This document shows, piece after piece, positions 9,247-17,325 of a stretch of DNA of 64,000 nucleotides. The notes beneath the pieces were generated by a model. The model was given only the letters and a program-made list of their open reading frames with translations, made no database searches and was not told the origin of the DNA. The translations under genes and the position numbers were made by a program. The stretch is taken from positions 161,790-225,789 of the forward strand of contig NZ_JBBLYU010000005.1 in the NCBI RefSeq assembly GCF_037911135.1. The letters run 5' to 3'. The stretch's first letter is position 1, and each line of letters opens with the position of its first letter. This DNA comes from Phaeobacter sp. A36a-5a (GTDB lineage: Bacteria > Pseudomonadota > Alphaproteobacteria > Rhodobacterales > Rhodobacteraceae).

Positions 9247-9262
9247 CTCATTCATGAATGAG
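9247..9262. promoter_or_regulatory. 16-bp perfect palindrome between lysR-type and Rieske genes
   Basis: CTCATTCATGAATGAG is a perfect 16-bp palindrome 5 bp past the LysR-type gene's stop codon and about 70 bp before the Rieske start. It could be an operator or contribute to a hairpin after the regulator gene. No T-run follows on the minus strand, which favours a protein-binding site. Confidence 0.5.
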
Positions 9263-9267
9263 CCTGA

Positions 9268-10173
9268 CTAAACCGAACTGCGGCTTGCCTCCGACAGGAT
9301 CCAGGCTTTCAACTTGCGGGCATTCGGCGACAGTTCATCATCCGGCAGACCCACCAGATAGAACTCTTGCGGTGCCGGAACGCTCTGATTGCCGACAATG
9401 GCAAGCTTCTTGCTGTCGAGCATTGGCTGGATAAGCCGCTTCCAGCCAAGCGCTACGCCCGCCCCCTTACGGGCAATTTGCAACGCCACTGAATAGCTTG
9501 TCACGCGGGTGCCAACCGAAATGTCGCCCCGATGACCCAACTCGTGGAACCAGTCGGCCCAGGTGGTCCAGCTCTGACTGACGTTGTGCAGATGGATCAG
9601 CCGCTGCGCTGCCAGATCCTGTAGCGATGAGCCCGCCAGTCCTTCGGCGATATCCGGCCGGGCAACCGGGACAAGTTGATCCCGATAGATCGCCGTATGG
9701 GCCAGCGTAGCGTCGGGATCACGCCCATACCTGATAAAGAAATCGAACTCCCGCGTGTCGTGAAATGGTCGATCCTGAGTGATCTGGTGAATGTTCAAAT
9801 CCGGATGATCACGCCAAAATCGGATGATCACCGGCGACAGCCAAAGGGCTGCGACCGCCGTCGTCGATCCGACGGTCACGGCATCTTCCTCGCCCATCTG
9901 ACGGGTCTTAGACAATTGCCGCGAGATCTGCCGGAACGATGTGGCCAAAGTCTCAAACAGCGCCTGACCTTCGCGCGTCAGCTCGACACCGCGATGTTTC
10001 CGCTGGAACAACGCCACACCCAGCTCGCCTTCGAGAGCCTTGATCTGGTGGCTGACCGCTCCGGGTGTCACAGACAGTTCCTGCGCCGCATTTTTGAAGC
10101 TCAGGTGCCGGGCTGCGGTTTCAAAGGCCGCCAATGTGGTTAGCGGCGGCAGGTCGTAGTGTCGTCTGGACAT
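9268..10173 (-). CDS. LysR-family transcriptional regulator (GcvA-like)
   Basis: A 301-aa LysR-type regulator. The N-terminal winged helix-turn-helix (about residues 8-66, with LSFKNAAQELSVTPGAVSHQIKALE) closely resembles the GcvA/AmpR subgroup, followed by the effector-binding domain. It is cotranscribed in direction with the Rieske, 79-aa and FAD/GcvT genes and separated from them by 89 bp that contain two inverted repeats. It probably activates this catabolic operon in response to the substrate or an intermediate. The effector is unknown. Confidence 0.92.
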   Translation of the reverse strand: MSRRHYDLPPLTTLAAFETAARHLSFKNAAQELSVTPGAVSHQIKALEGELGVALFQRKHRGVELTREGQALFETLATSFRQISRQLSKTRQMGEEDAVTVGSTTAVAALWLSPVIIRFWRDHPDLNIHQITQDRPFHDTREFDFFIRYGRDPDATLAHTAIYRDQLVPVARPDIAEGLAGSSLQDLAAQRLIHLHNVSQSWTTWADWFHELGHRGDISVGTRVTSYSVALQIARKGAGVALGWKRLIQPMLDSKKLAIVGNQSVPAPQEFYLVGLPDDELSPNARKLKAWILSEASRSSV

Positions 10174-10288
10174 GATGCGCCGCCATTCTTGGGACCAGGG
10201 ATTAAGTCAGTTCACCTGAATATGAGTGGTTTTCGAATTGAATGGCAAATCCAAATGCGTTGGTGAGAGATCGTATTCATCACCTCCG

Positions 10289-10317
10289 GCCCCTGCCGAT
10301 CCAACATCGGCCGGGGC
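10289..10317. promoter_or_regulatory. Interrupted hairpin upstream of the LysR-type gene
   Basis: Stem GCCCC-CCGAT / ATCGG-GGGGC interrupted by two mismatched bases per arm, loop CCAAC. It lies about 115 bp before the regulator start in the 243-bp gap 10174-10416. It may be part of an untranslated leader; otherwise that gap shows only the palindrome at 10388-10407. Confidence 0.35.
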
Positions 10318-10387
10318 AACCGTTCCGAAATCTATTGAAACGCCTCAAATCACGATCCCCGCACCGATAGTTCATAGGCATGAGGTA

Positions 10388-10407
10388 GCGCGGCACATGT
10401 GCCGCGC
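10388..10407 (-). terminator. 20-bp perfect palindrome after the secreted-protein gene
   Basis: A perfect 20-bp palindrome with half site GCGCGGCACA begins 9 bp downstream of the stop codon of the minus-strand gene ending at 10417. It folds into a very stable short-loop hairpin. No T-run follows, so it may end transcription by a Rho-assisted route or protect the mRNA 3' end. Confidence 0.5.
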
Positions 10408-10416
10408 CATTTGCGT

Positions 10417-11184
10417 TCAGTTGATTTTTCCCGGCAGGCTCAGGTCGCCCGACGCAATATCGAAAACATCCACCACGCAGAGCAACGGCGCATGCACATT
10501 TGCATTGACGCGCAGGGCCGACGTAACACCATCATACGCCACATCAACCAGAGTCACATCGCTGCGAAATCCGACCGTCACAGTCACTTCCGGCCCGTTG
10601 AACAGGGGCGTAAATCCCGGGCTATCCAGATAGATCGGAAGCCCCGGCCAGGTGGCCGGCAGCTGCGGGGTGGCGCCTTCTGGAATGTCACGCACCGCCA
10701 ACGCGCCCGGCCCGCAGGCTTCGGTCGGGGTCAGAACCACCCAATGACTGTGCCACAGGAGACCGTCGTTGCCGGTATCGCCGTCGTTGTTTTCATCCAC
10801 CAATGGCGTGTCGTCAAAGTCCGGGTGACTGGTTGCAGCCAGCGCGAGTATTCCGCTGCCTGCCTCAAACCCGACGGCAGCCGGGTCAAGCGAGATCGGC
10901 CAAACATAGGAGAAAACCTCAGCCCCGCCGACCGAACCGACTGCTTCGGGCGTATCCGCGCCAGCGCTGCCATTTGTCGTCATGTGGAAGGTGACAGTGT
11001 TCCCTTTGCGGTGCGCATGAGCCGCAAGAATATCAAAGGATGCCGTCTTCCCCGCATCGGATGCCGAGATAATAGCGCCCTGCTGATGCACCGCATGATC
11101 GCCATCGGCGAACGCGCCGGTCGCGCCGATCGCGCCCGCCGCACCGAGGCCCAGGATCGCAGCCGTCACTAGAAATCGTGTCAT
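10417..11184 (-). CDS. Secreted hypothetical protein
   Basis: A 255-aa protein with a clear Sec signal peptide (MTRFLVTAAILGLGAAGA..., cleavage probably after GAFA near residue 27). The mature part is acidic, rich in Asp, Gly, Thr and His, with a Ca-loop-like DENNDGDTGNDG segment near residue 135, and contains two Cys that may pair. The start is the ATG at 11184, which has GGAG 6 nt upstream; an ATG 12 nt earlier lacks a site. It is divergent from a MarR regulator, and the gap contains two copies of the same motif, so expression is probably MarR-controlled. I do not recognise a function. Confidence 0.85.
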   Translation of the reverse strand: MTRFLVTAAILGLGAAGAIGATGAFADGDHAVHQQGAIISASDAGKTASFDILAAHAHRKGNTVTFHMTTNGSAGADTPEAVGSVGGAEVFSYVWPISLDPAAVGFEAGSGILALAATSHPDFDDTPLVDENNDGDTGNDGLLWHSHWVVLTPTEACGPGALAVRDIPEGATPQLPATWPGLPIYLDSPGFTPLFNGPEVTVTVGFRSDVTLVDVAYDGVTSALRVNANVHAPLLCVVDVFDIASGDLSLPGKIN

Positions 11185-11204
11185 TTTCGTCTCCATCTTA
11201 GTTA

Positions 11205-11225
11205 GTAGCGACTCGCTACCAAATA
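11205..11225. promoter_or_regulatory. Candidate MarR operator, site 1
   Basis: GTAGCGA-C-TCGCTAC is a perfect 15-bp inverted repeat (11205-11219). It includes the core CGACTCGCTACCAAATA (11209-11225), repeated with 14 of 17 matches at 11248-11264. It lies 21 bp before the start of the secreted-protein gene, where bound repressor would block expression. Confidence 0.6.
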
Positions 11226-11247
11226 AGAGTTATTGCAGTTTTGATTT

Positions 11248-11264
11248 CGAGTCGATACCAATTA
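11248..11264. promoter_or_regulatory. Candidate MarR operator, site 2
   Basis: CGAGTCGATACCAATTA is a second copy of the site-1 core, in direct orientation and 39 bp away, ending 4 bp before the MarR start codon. This fits autoregulation. Confidence 0.55.
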
Positions 11265-11267
11265 TTC

Positions 11268-11825
11268 ATGACATCACACCACCGCATCCGCGCGCTCATC
11301 AATCGTCTGGCCCGTCTCGACGCCGCCGGGGGATGGTCTGACAGCCTGAATCCGGCCCAAACAGCGGCGCTGGACTACCTCGCGCGCGCCAATCGCTACT
11401 CACGGGCGCCCTCGCATGTGGCCGATTATCTGGGCACCACACGCGGCACCATGTCGCAAACGCTCAAGACACTCGCCCGAAAAGGGTTCGTGCGCGAAGA
11501 GCCAAAAACTGGCGATCAGCGTTCGATTTCTTACGGCGTGACAGCTGAGGGGCAGGCACTAGCCGAAGCGCCTTCGGTCATCGGCGGCGCATTGACCGCA
11601 ATGCAGGACGCGGAAACCGCCGCGTTGGAAGAGGCGCTCAGCGCGACCCTGCGTGCGGCTTTGGAAGCCCGTGGCGGGCGCCCCTTTGGCCTGTGCAGGA
11701 CCTGCGCCTATCACGACGCAGGCCCTGCCGATGGGTATTGCACCCTGTTGCAGCTACCGCTGCAGCCCGGCGATCGAGATTTAATATGTGTTGAACATAA
11801 GGCGCTTTCAGATGACACGACCTGA
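11268..11825 (+). CDS. MarR-family regulator with Cys-rich C-terminus
   Basis: A 185-aa MarR-type winged-helix repressor (about residues 5-140; recognition region HVADYLGTTRGTMSQTLKTL). Beyond the usual fold it has a C-terminal tail with four Cys arranged as C-x2-C, then single Cys about 13 and 15 residues further on (CRTCAYHD, GYCTLL, ICVEH). Such a tail could bind a metal or form redox-sensitive disulfides. The start is the ATG at 11268; the frame is open to a TTG at 11241, but that would place operator site 2 inside the gene. The stop overlaps the following MOSC gene by 14 nt, indicating coupled translation. Confidence 0.88.
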   Translation: MTSHHRIRALINRLARLDAAGGWSDSLNPAQTAALDYLARANRYSRAPSHVADYLGTTRGTMSQTLKTLARKGFVREEPKTGDQRSISYGVTAEGQALAEAPSVIGGALTAMQDAETAALEEALSATLRAALEARGGRPFGLCRTCAYHDAGPADGYCTLLQLPLQPGDRDLICVEHKALSDDTT

Positions 11826-12513
11826 CCTATCCGCCCCGATCGCGGGCATTTTTCATGGCGCTGTCCACAGCCCATGGGCCGACAAACCGCCAACCGCCAT
11901 TCACAAGTCCCCAGTCGCCGGATCTCAGATGATCGACATCAACGGCTTCACCGGCGACTCGCAGGCCGATCTGACGGTGCATGGTGGAGCGGACAAGGCA
12001 ATCCACCACTACGCCAGCGAGCACTACCGCCTGTGGCAGGACGAGGCCGAGCTGCCTCCGACAGCGGTTCCGGCAGCTTTTGGCGAAAACATCGCCAGTT
12101 ACGGGCTGACTGAGGACACCCTCTGCATCGGAGACATCCTGCGACTGGGAAGTGCTGTCGTTCAGATCAGCCAGGGCAGACAGCCCTGCTGGAAACTCGG
12201 TCTCTATACTCAGAACAAGCGGATGCCCTACCTGTTCCAGAAGACCGGACGCACCGGATGGTACTACCGCGTCCTTGAGCCGGGGGCGGTACAGACGCAC
12301 GACGAGATCAGGCTTATCGAACGGCGCCATCCCGAATGGACCGTACACCGCGTGACCCATGCGAGGCTGACTCGCAAGATCACAGCCGGAGAGGCCGCCA
12401 GCCTGGCCGATCTCGCTGATCTCGCCGCAGGCTGGCGCGCCGCCTTTGCGCGAATGGCAGGCGGCGACACGGGCGAAGACACCAGCGCCCGACTGGGCGG
12501 CGTGCAGGCTTAG
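11812..12513 (+). CDS. MOSC-domain protein (YiiM-like molybdenum-cofactor enzyme)
   Basis: A 233-aa MOSC-domain protein with a C-terminal 3-alpha extension, as in E. coli YiiM. It contains DLTVHGGADKAIHHY and GENIASYGL in the core, and the segment QGRQPCWKLG with the Cys expected to bind the molybdenum cofactor. YiiM reduces N-hydroxylated bases, so a detoxifying N-hydroxyl reductase role is plausible. The gene starts inside the MarR gene, so it is probably under that regulator. The start at 11812 matches the family; a TTG/ATG further upstream in frame is not needed. It may draw on molybdate imported by modABC elsewhere in this window. Confidence 0.88.
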   Translation: MTRPDLSAPIAGIFHGAVHSPWADKPPTAIHKSPVAGSQMIDINGFTGDSQADLTVHGGADKAIHHYASEHYRLWQDEAELPPTAVPAAFGENIASYGLTEDTLCIGDILRLGSAVVQISQGRQPCWKLGLYTQNKRMPYLFQKTGRTGWYYRVLEPGAVQTHDEIRLIERRHPEWTVHRVTHARLTRKITAGEAASLADLADLAAGWRAAFARMAGGDTGEDTSARLGGVQA

Positions 12514-12590
12514 GCGCTGTGAAACCCGGCGTCCAGGACGCAGCCGTGAGCGCCGCCCTGGACGCCAGCCTATTTCCCGATCTGGCAGCG

Positions 12591-14078
12591 TTAGCCGGCC
12601 TGATACTGCGGGGCCGAGGCCAGAAACTGCCCATAAGCCGCCGCATCCGGGGGCGAGAATTGCTCGACCAAGGGATTCTTGCGCTTGCGCTGTTGTGCTC
12701 CCATGTCGGCCAAAAGCTCGTCGAAGTGTTTGAAATGAAACGGTGCTGAGCACAGACCGCCATAGACCTGCGCCGCAGGTCGCTCCCGGCGGCGCCAGTC
12801 CAGCATCATCTCGATATTCTGCTCCATCTCCGCCCGGCTGGGCTGGTGAGCCAGTTTGCCATCGACATAGCGAACCAGCCAATTGGCAATCATCTCGGCC
12901 GACAGGACCGTGCAAAAGCTGGAGTTGAAACCAACAAACCCCATATCGGGCAGATCCGGGTTCACCGACAGGCGATAAACGCGATACTGTCCATCGTCTT
13001 CGATCAGCTTGTCACGATACTCCTGCGCCAGATAGGGCACACCCAGCTTCCAGCCAACCGCCAGCACCGCCACATCACATGGCACCACCTCGCCGGTGCT
13101 CAGCCGCAAACCTTCCTCCTGATAGCTCTCAAACGTGCCGATAACGGGCTTGATACTGCCATCGTTCAACGCCTCAAACAGACCTGGAGTCACAATCGGG
13201 ACCGAGCAGGACACCTCTTTTTCAATCGGCGTGGTGGGGACCATATTGTGCTTCTTCAGACCCAGTTGCAGCTTCAGCATGGTCTCCAAACCGCGAAAAT
13301 TGGCCCAGACCAGAGGCTTCAACAGCGCGGCGATACCGCGTTGAAAAGGCGACTTACCCCATTGATTGAACTGCTGCTCCTGCGCCCGCATATATAGCAG
13401 CTTCTTGAAGTTGATGCCGCCGACATAATAGGGCACCCGCCAGACATTCTCCCGATAGACCAGCCGAACAGATCTCGCCCCACTCTTGGCCGCATTGACA
13501 GCAATATCGGTGGCCGATTTAGAGCCGCCCAGCACCACCACATGTTTGCCCGCAATCAGGCCGGGATCCGTATAATCAGATGAATGTATCACCTGTCCGC
13601 CACGGGCGATGAATGCGTCCTGACCGGGATGGGTGATGATGTTCTTTTCCGAAAACTGACCCGTACAGACCGCAACAAAATCGAAATCCTGTTGCCAGCT
13701 CTTCCCGGCGGCCTCCAGGGTCAGGGTCCAGCCGGGCTGCCCATCCTGACGCCGCTCCATCGCCGTAACGGAAGTGTTGAGCCGGAACAGTCGCGCCAGC
13801 CGGTGTTTCTGCGCGTAAGAATGCAGATAGGCATGAACCTGCGGACCTTTCGGCCATTCCGGGTAATCTGCGGGCATCGGATGATCGGTGTAGCAATATA
13901 GATCCTTCGGCGACTGTGTCTGCACATCCGGGTATGACCGCGACAGCTCCCAGACACCGCCGAAATCATGGCTGCGTTCATAACCGATCACCCTGTGGCC
14001 GCGTTCATCAAAGGCTTTGGCCGCAGCCAGACCACTGACACCGCCGCCAATAACCGCAACTGTTTTGCGTGTTGTCAT
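12591..14078 (-). CDS. Flavin-containing monooxygenase-like NAD(P)/FAD oxidoreductase
   Basis: A 495-aa class B flavoprotein monooxygenase-like enzyme. The FAD site GGGVSGLAAAKAF lies near residue 10 and the NADPH site GGSKSATDIAVNAA near residue 185. The region between contains DLYCYTDHPMP and HSSDYTDP, similar to the family fingerprint. It should use NADPH and O2 to oxidise N or S atoms or to insert oxygen beside a carbonyl. It is 131 nt downstream of the cupin gene on the same strand, and both are divergent from an AraC regulator. The substrate is unknown; trimethylamine-type amines or ketones are possible. Confidence 0.9.
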   Translation of the reverse strand: MTTRKTVAVIGGGVSGLAAAKAFDERGHRVIGYERSHDFGGVWELSRSYPDVQTQSPKDLYCYTDHPMPADYPEWPKGPQVHAYLHSYAQKHRLARLFRLNTSVTAMERRQDGQPGWTLTLEAAGKSWQQDFDFVAVCTGQFSEKNIITHPGQDAFIARGGQVIHSSDYTDPGLIAGKHVVVLGGSKSATDIAVNAAKSGARSVRLVYRENVWRVPYYVGGINFKKLLYMRAQEQQFNQWGKSPFQRGIAALLKPLVWANFRGLETMLKLQLGLKKHNMVPTTPIEKEVSCSVPIVTPGLFEALNDGSIKPVIGTFESYQEEGLRLSTGEVVPCDVAVLAVGWKLGVPYLAQEYRDKLIEDDGQYRVYRLSVNPDLPDMGFVGFNSSFCTVLSAEMIANWLVRYVDGKLAHQPSRAEMEQNIEMMLDWRRRERPAAQVYGGLCSAPFHFKHFDELLADMGAQQRKRKNPLVEQFSPPDAAAYGQFLASAPQYQAG

Positions 14079-14209
14079 GTCCTGTTCTCCCCTCTCGATC
14101 CAATCTGCGATGAACCGTTCTGTCCCTCACCTGCCTCCCCGCAGGCCGGTGTGTTTCCTGCCGGAACGGAGTTGGACGGTGGCACCGCCCCACCCGCGCT
14201 CCGGATTGC

Positions 14210-14650
14210 TCATGCGTCGGCCGGGGGTGGCAGAAAATCGACCTCATGCAGCGCAGAGAGACGCACCAGCTGCTCCGGGTCGGTCACACCGTCCAGCTCA
14301 ATGAACAGGTCGAACAGTTTGCGCGCGGGCGCGACGCCGAAAATACAATGCGCCTCAGCACCGGAACGGTTGAATATCGCATGTGCTTCGCCCTTGGGCA
14401 TACGCACTGTATCCCCCGGCCCCGCCTTATGCACATCGCCCGAAAATTCCACCTCAAGCTCCCCCGACAGGACACTGATCCATTCATCCTGGGTTGGATG
14501 GATATGCGGCGGTACAAAGGTGTCGGCCGGCAGAACCGCATCCCATATGAAGGCATCGGTGCTGAGCAACTTGGGCACATAGGTCTGCCCGACAACTGTC
14601 CAGGACATGCCGCGAATACCGTCTTTTGCCTTGGTGATCCCTTTTTCCAT
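14210..14650 (-). CDS. Cupin-domain protein
   Basis: A 146-aa single-domain cupin. Motif 1 (PPHIHPTQDEWISVLSG-E) and motif 2 (PKGEAHAIFN) supply the His and Glu ligands of a metal site. The ATG at 14650 is preceded by GGGAGGAG, which decides the start over open frame upstream. It is the first gene of the cupin-monooxygenase operon. It may be a small isomerase, a dioxygenase, or a binding protein for a product of the monooxygenase. Confidence 0.88.
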   Translation of the reverse strand: MEKGITKAKDGIRGMSWTVVGQTYVPKLLSTDAFIWDAVLPADTFVPPHIHPTQDEWISVLSGELEVEFSGDVHKAGPGDTVRMPKGEAHAIFNRSGAEAHCIFGVAPARKLFDLFIELDGVTDPEQLVRLSALHEVDFLPPPADA

Positions 14651-14805
14651 GACGTCTCCTCCCTGAAATTGATCTGAGACCGCCAGACTGCACCAGCGTT
14701 GCACATTCGATTATCCAGAAAACGAACCCAATTGATGGCTGGATGGTTGAGGCTTGAAATATCTCCGGGGCAATCTAAGCTGCAGTCCTCTGATCTGGAG
14801 GCAAG

Positions 14806-15813
14806 ATGGCCATCCCAGCCAACCCGGACACAGTTGAGCATTTGAGCAATCATCCGCTGCTGCGCACCGGGGATCTGGACGAGGCACGCCACCGGGTGGG
14901 GCAGAAATTCTGCGATCACCGGCTGGATTTCGCCAAACGGCATCAGGATCTCGCGGTCCGCCATAATCACGCAGCCGGGCGCCACTGCTCGATCAATTAC
15001 CTGCACTACGGCGCCGATGTGACTATTGACCCCGGTATGTTGGACTCGTTCTACCTGTTGCAGATCCCGCTTTGCGGCCAGGCCAGCGTCCGGCATCGCG
15101 GCGCCGAGATCCTGGCCGACGCAACCACAGCAACGGTGCTCAATCCCGATCGGGACGCTTTGATGCGATGGAGCGCCGATTGCCGCAAGCTGCTGCTTCA
15201 GATCGACCGGAATTACCTTGAAACGGTTGCGCGGCAGCTGATCGGAGCAGAACTGCCGGGGCCAATCCGTTTTGCCAGCCGCGTCGATCTGCTTGCTCCT
15301 GGCGGGCGGCGGCTGCGGCAGATGGTCTGTGCCTGCGTTCAGGCGGCAGAAGTCGGCATTTTGTTCCAAGGGCGTTTGCGTGGTTCGGATATCCGGGTGG
15401 AACAGGATCTGGCGCGAGAGCTATTGACGCGGCTGCCCAGCAATATCTCCCACATCATTGAACGGGCTGACCACGGTTCCGTGCCACCCGGCGTTCGCGC
15501 GGCGATGGGCTTCATCCACGTCAATCTCAGCAACCCAATACAGCTGACCGACATTGCGGAACATGCGGGCATGAATGTCCGCACCCTTCAAAAGGGCTTT
15601 CGCCGCGCTTTTGGGCAGAGCCCGATGCGGGTACTGCGCAACGCGCGACTGGATGCGGCCCACTATCACCTGATGGCGCAGCGCGACACACCCGACGTCA
15701 CCACCGTTGCATTTTCCAACGGGTTTTCCCACCTGGGCCGTTTTGCGCGCGACTACAAGGGACGGTTCGGGCATTCGCCCAGCCAAACCGCGCGGCGGCA
15801 ATACACCCCTTAG
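14806..15813 (+). CDS. AraC-family transcriptional regulator
   Basis: A 335-aa regulator with an N-terminal cupin-like ligand domain (AraC_binding_2 type, about residues 40-200) and a C-terminal double helix-turn-helix (about 235-330; IAEHAGMNVRTLQKGFRRAFG and VAFSNGFSHLGRFARDYKGRFG). It is divergent from the cupin/monooxygenase operon with a 155-bp shared promoter region, so it probably activates that operon in response to its substrate. Confidence 0.92.
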   Translation: MAIPANPDTVEHLSNHPLLRTGDLDEARHRVGQKFCDHRLDFAKRHQDLAVRHNHAAGRHCSINYLHYGADVTIDPGMLDSFYLLQIPLCGQASVRHRGAEILADATTATVLNPDRDALMRWSADCRKLLLQIDRNYLETVARQLIGAELPGPIRFASRVDLLAPGGRRLRQMVCACVQAAEVGILFQGRLRGSDIRVEQDLARELLTRLPSNISHIIERADHGSVPPGVRAAMGFIHVNLSNPIQLTDIAEHAGMNVRTLQKGFRRAFGQSPMRVLRNARLDAAHYHLMAQRDTPDVTTVAFSNGFSHLGRFARDYKGRFGHSPSQTARRQYTP

Positions 15814-15855
15814 GGCCTCGACCTTGTCAGCCTGTTGCGCGGGGGCTACATCTCT

Positions 15856-15876
15856 CCGCAGACCGCAGACCGCAGA
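15856..15876. repeat. Three tandem copies of CCGCAGA
   Basis: Three perfect head-to-tail copies of a 7-bp unit in the gap between the AraC and TetR genes. Such short repeats arise by slippage; no function is evident. Confidence 0.6.
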
Positions 15877-15917
15877 CCCGCACAGCTGCGCGACAGAGCA
15901 TTCACCTCAGGACACTG

Positions 15918-16526
15918 ATGTCAGACGGCAAGCCCAAACTCACCCGGACCGAGACCACCGCCAAACGGCGGCAGCAGATCCTTGAGGCGGCAGTCAGATG
16001 TTTTCTCGAAACCGGCTATCACCAGACCGGTGTCCGCGATATCGCGACGCGCGCCGGCGTCAGCCTCGGTAATCTCTATAATCATTTCCCCGGCAAACAT
16101 GATGTGCTGGTCGAAATCGCTGCGCTGGAACGACAGGAACTCTCGCCGTTTATCGACGCGCTCACCCAAGCGCGCCCGCCGCTTAAACTGCTCGACAGTT
16201 TTGTAAAATCCTATGCCAAATATCTCGCAGTGCCTGAAAACGTTATTCTGGGTCTGGAGATCACCAGCGAGGCCATCCGCAAACCCGATATCGCTCGGTT
16301 GTTTCTGGACAATCGAAACGCGCTGATTGCAGCCCTCGCCAAGGTAATCGAACGCGGCATGTCCACAGATGACATGCGCCGCGATCTCGATCCGGAAGGC
16401 ACGGCGCAGATGATTGTCGATCTGATCGAAGGCAGCGCCTATCGCAGTGTCCTGGACAGGGTTCCGATCCGGCGTATGCGCGCAAACCTGCAAGGATTCA
16501 TCACTGCGGCAGTTAGGGCAGAATAA
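15918..16526 (+). CDS. TetR-family transcriptional regulator
   Basis: A 202-aa TetR-type regulator. The N-terminal helix-turn-helix (about residues 18-64) contains GVRDIATRAGVSLGNLYNHFPGKHDVL; the rest is the helical ligand and dimerisation domain. It ends 2 nt before the convergent nirV stop. It has no obvious divergent partner, so its target may lie elsewhere, or may be the AraC region before it. Confidence 0.92.
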   Translation: MSDGKPKLTRTETTAKRRQQILEAAVRCFLETGYHQTGVRDIATRAGVSLGNLYNHFPGKHDVLVEIAALERQELSPFIDALTQARPPLKLLDSFVKSYAKYLAVPENVILGLEITSEAIRKPDIARLFLDNRNALIAALAKVIERGMSTDDMRRDLDPEGTAQMIVDLIEGSAYRSVLDRVPIRRMRANLQGFITAAVRAE

Positions 16527-16528
16527 CC

Positions 16529-17287
16529 TCAGATGGGCGTATCACGGACAAGTCTCACGCCCAGATGCGCCGGGGGTGACCCTACTGCACAGCCCCCACG
16601 AGCGGGATCGCGGACAAGAAACGGAACTGCCGCCAGATGCTCGCCCGCAACGAAATACGCCGGGCAACGATCGAGGCTGGCCCCGGACTCGCCGGCATAG
16701 CAGTCCTGCGTCCATTCCCATACATTGCCATCCAGATCGACAACACCATCAGGCGAAGTTGCATAACTGCCCTGGGGGCGCAGCGTCCGGCTGCGCTGCT
16801 CACCAAGGAGATAGGCCGAAGCCCAGCTAAGATCGGGATCGCTAAAGATCGGTTCAGGCTCGGCTGGGAGTACCGGCTCCGCGAGATAGGCCCATTCCGC
16901 AACACTTGGCAGGCGATAGCCGCCATCACTGCGCGCATTGATCCACGCCAGATACTGGCTCACATCAACATGGCTCACTCCCGTTGCAGGCATTGTCTTT
17001 GCATCCTTATTGGCGCGAGTGCGCAGCTTTAGGCTGCACATCCCATCTGCGTGACAGCGGTTCCACTCGGCGACGGTGACTTCATGTCTCATGACATAAA
17101 GTCCGCGCCCAGCATCTGGCTCCATGGCGGCCAGAACCAGCTCTGGATGGACACTCTCCCCCGCCGACCCGATGGGCCCGCGAGGGAGATATTGTCCAAG
17201 CGCCCAGATCAGCGCTGCCGCCACAGCCAGGCCAAGACCCAGCAGGGCTATCCGGTTCCCGATATCGTGCGAAATGGCGGCAGTCAT
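16529..17287 (-). CDS. nirV: NirV, formylglycine-generating-enzyme-like protein linked to NirK
   Basis: A 252-aa protein of the FGE-sulfatase (SUMF1-like) fold with one N-terminal membrane segment (about residues 10-30), so it is probably anchored and faces the periplasm. Family motifs are YVMRHEVTVAEWNRC, GYRLPSVAEWAYLA, DLDGNVWEWTQDCY and a C-terminal GVRLVR. Genes of this kind directly follow nirK in many denitrifiers and are called nirV; their biochemical role is not settled, and a role in maturing NirK is inferred. It starts 38 nt after nirK with GAAGGAAAG before the ATG. Confidence 0.88.
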   Translation of the reverse strand: MTAAISHDIGNRIALLGLGLAVAAALIWALGQYLPRGPIGSAGESVHPELVLAAMEPDAGRGLYVMRHEVTVAEWNRCHADGMCSLKLRTRANKDAKTMPATGVSHVDVSQYLAWINARSDGGYRLPSVAEWAYLAEPVLPAEPEPIFSDPDLSWASAYLLGEQRSRTLRPQGSYATSPDGVVDLDGNVWEWTQDCYAGESGASLDRCPAYFVAGEHLAAVPFLVRDPARGGCAVGSPPAHLGVRLVRDTPI

Positions 17288-17325
17288 GTGGGCTTTCCTT
17301 CTGCAAGCGCTGGTGGCGCAGCCGT

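Noticed and set aside
11827..12915. Open frame of 362 codons on the minus strand across the MOSC gene and the end of the monooxygenase
   Set aside because: It overlaps two genes with clear family motifs and shows none itself.
15856..15876. Tandem CCGCAGA repeats considered as the start of a CRISPR or VNTR locus
   Set aside because: Only three 7-bp copies without spacers; listed only as a short repeat.
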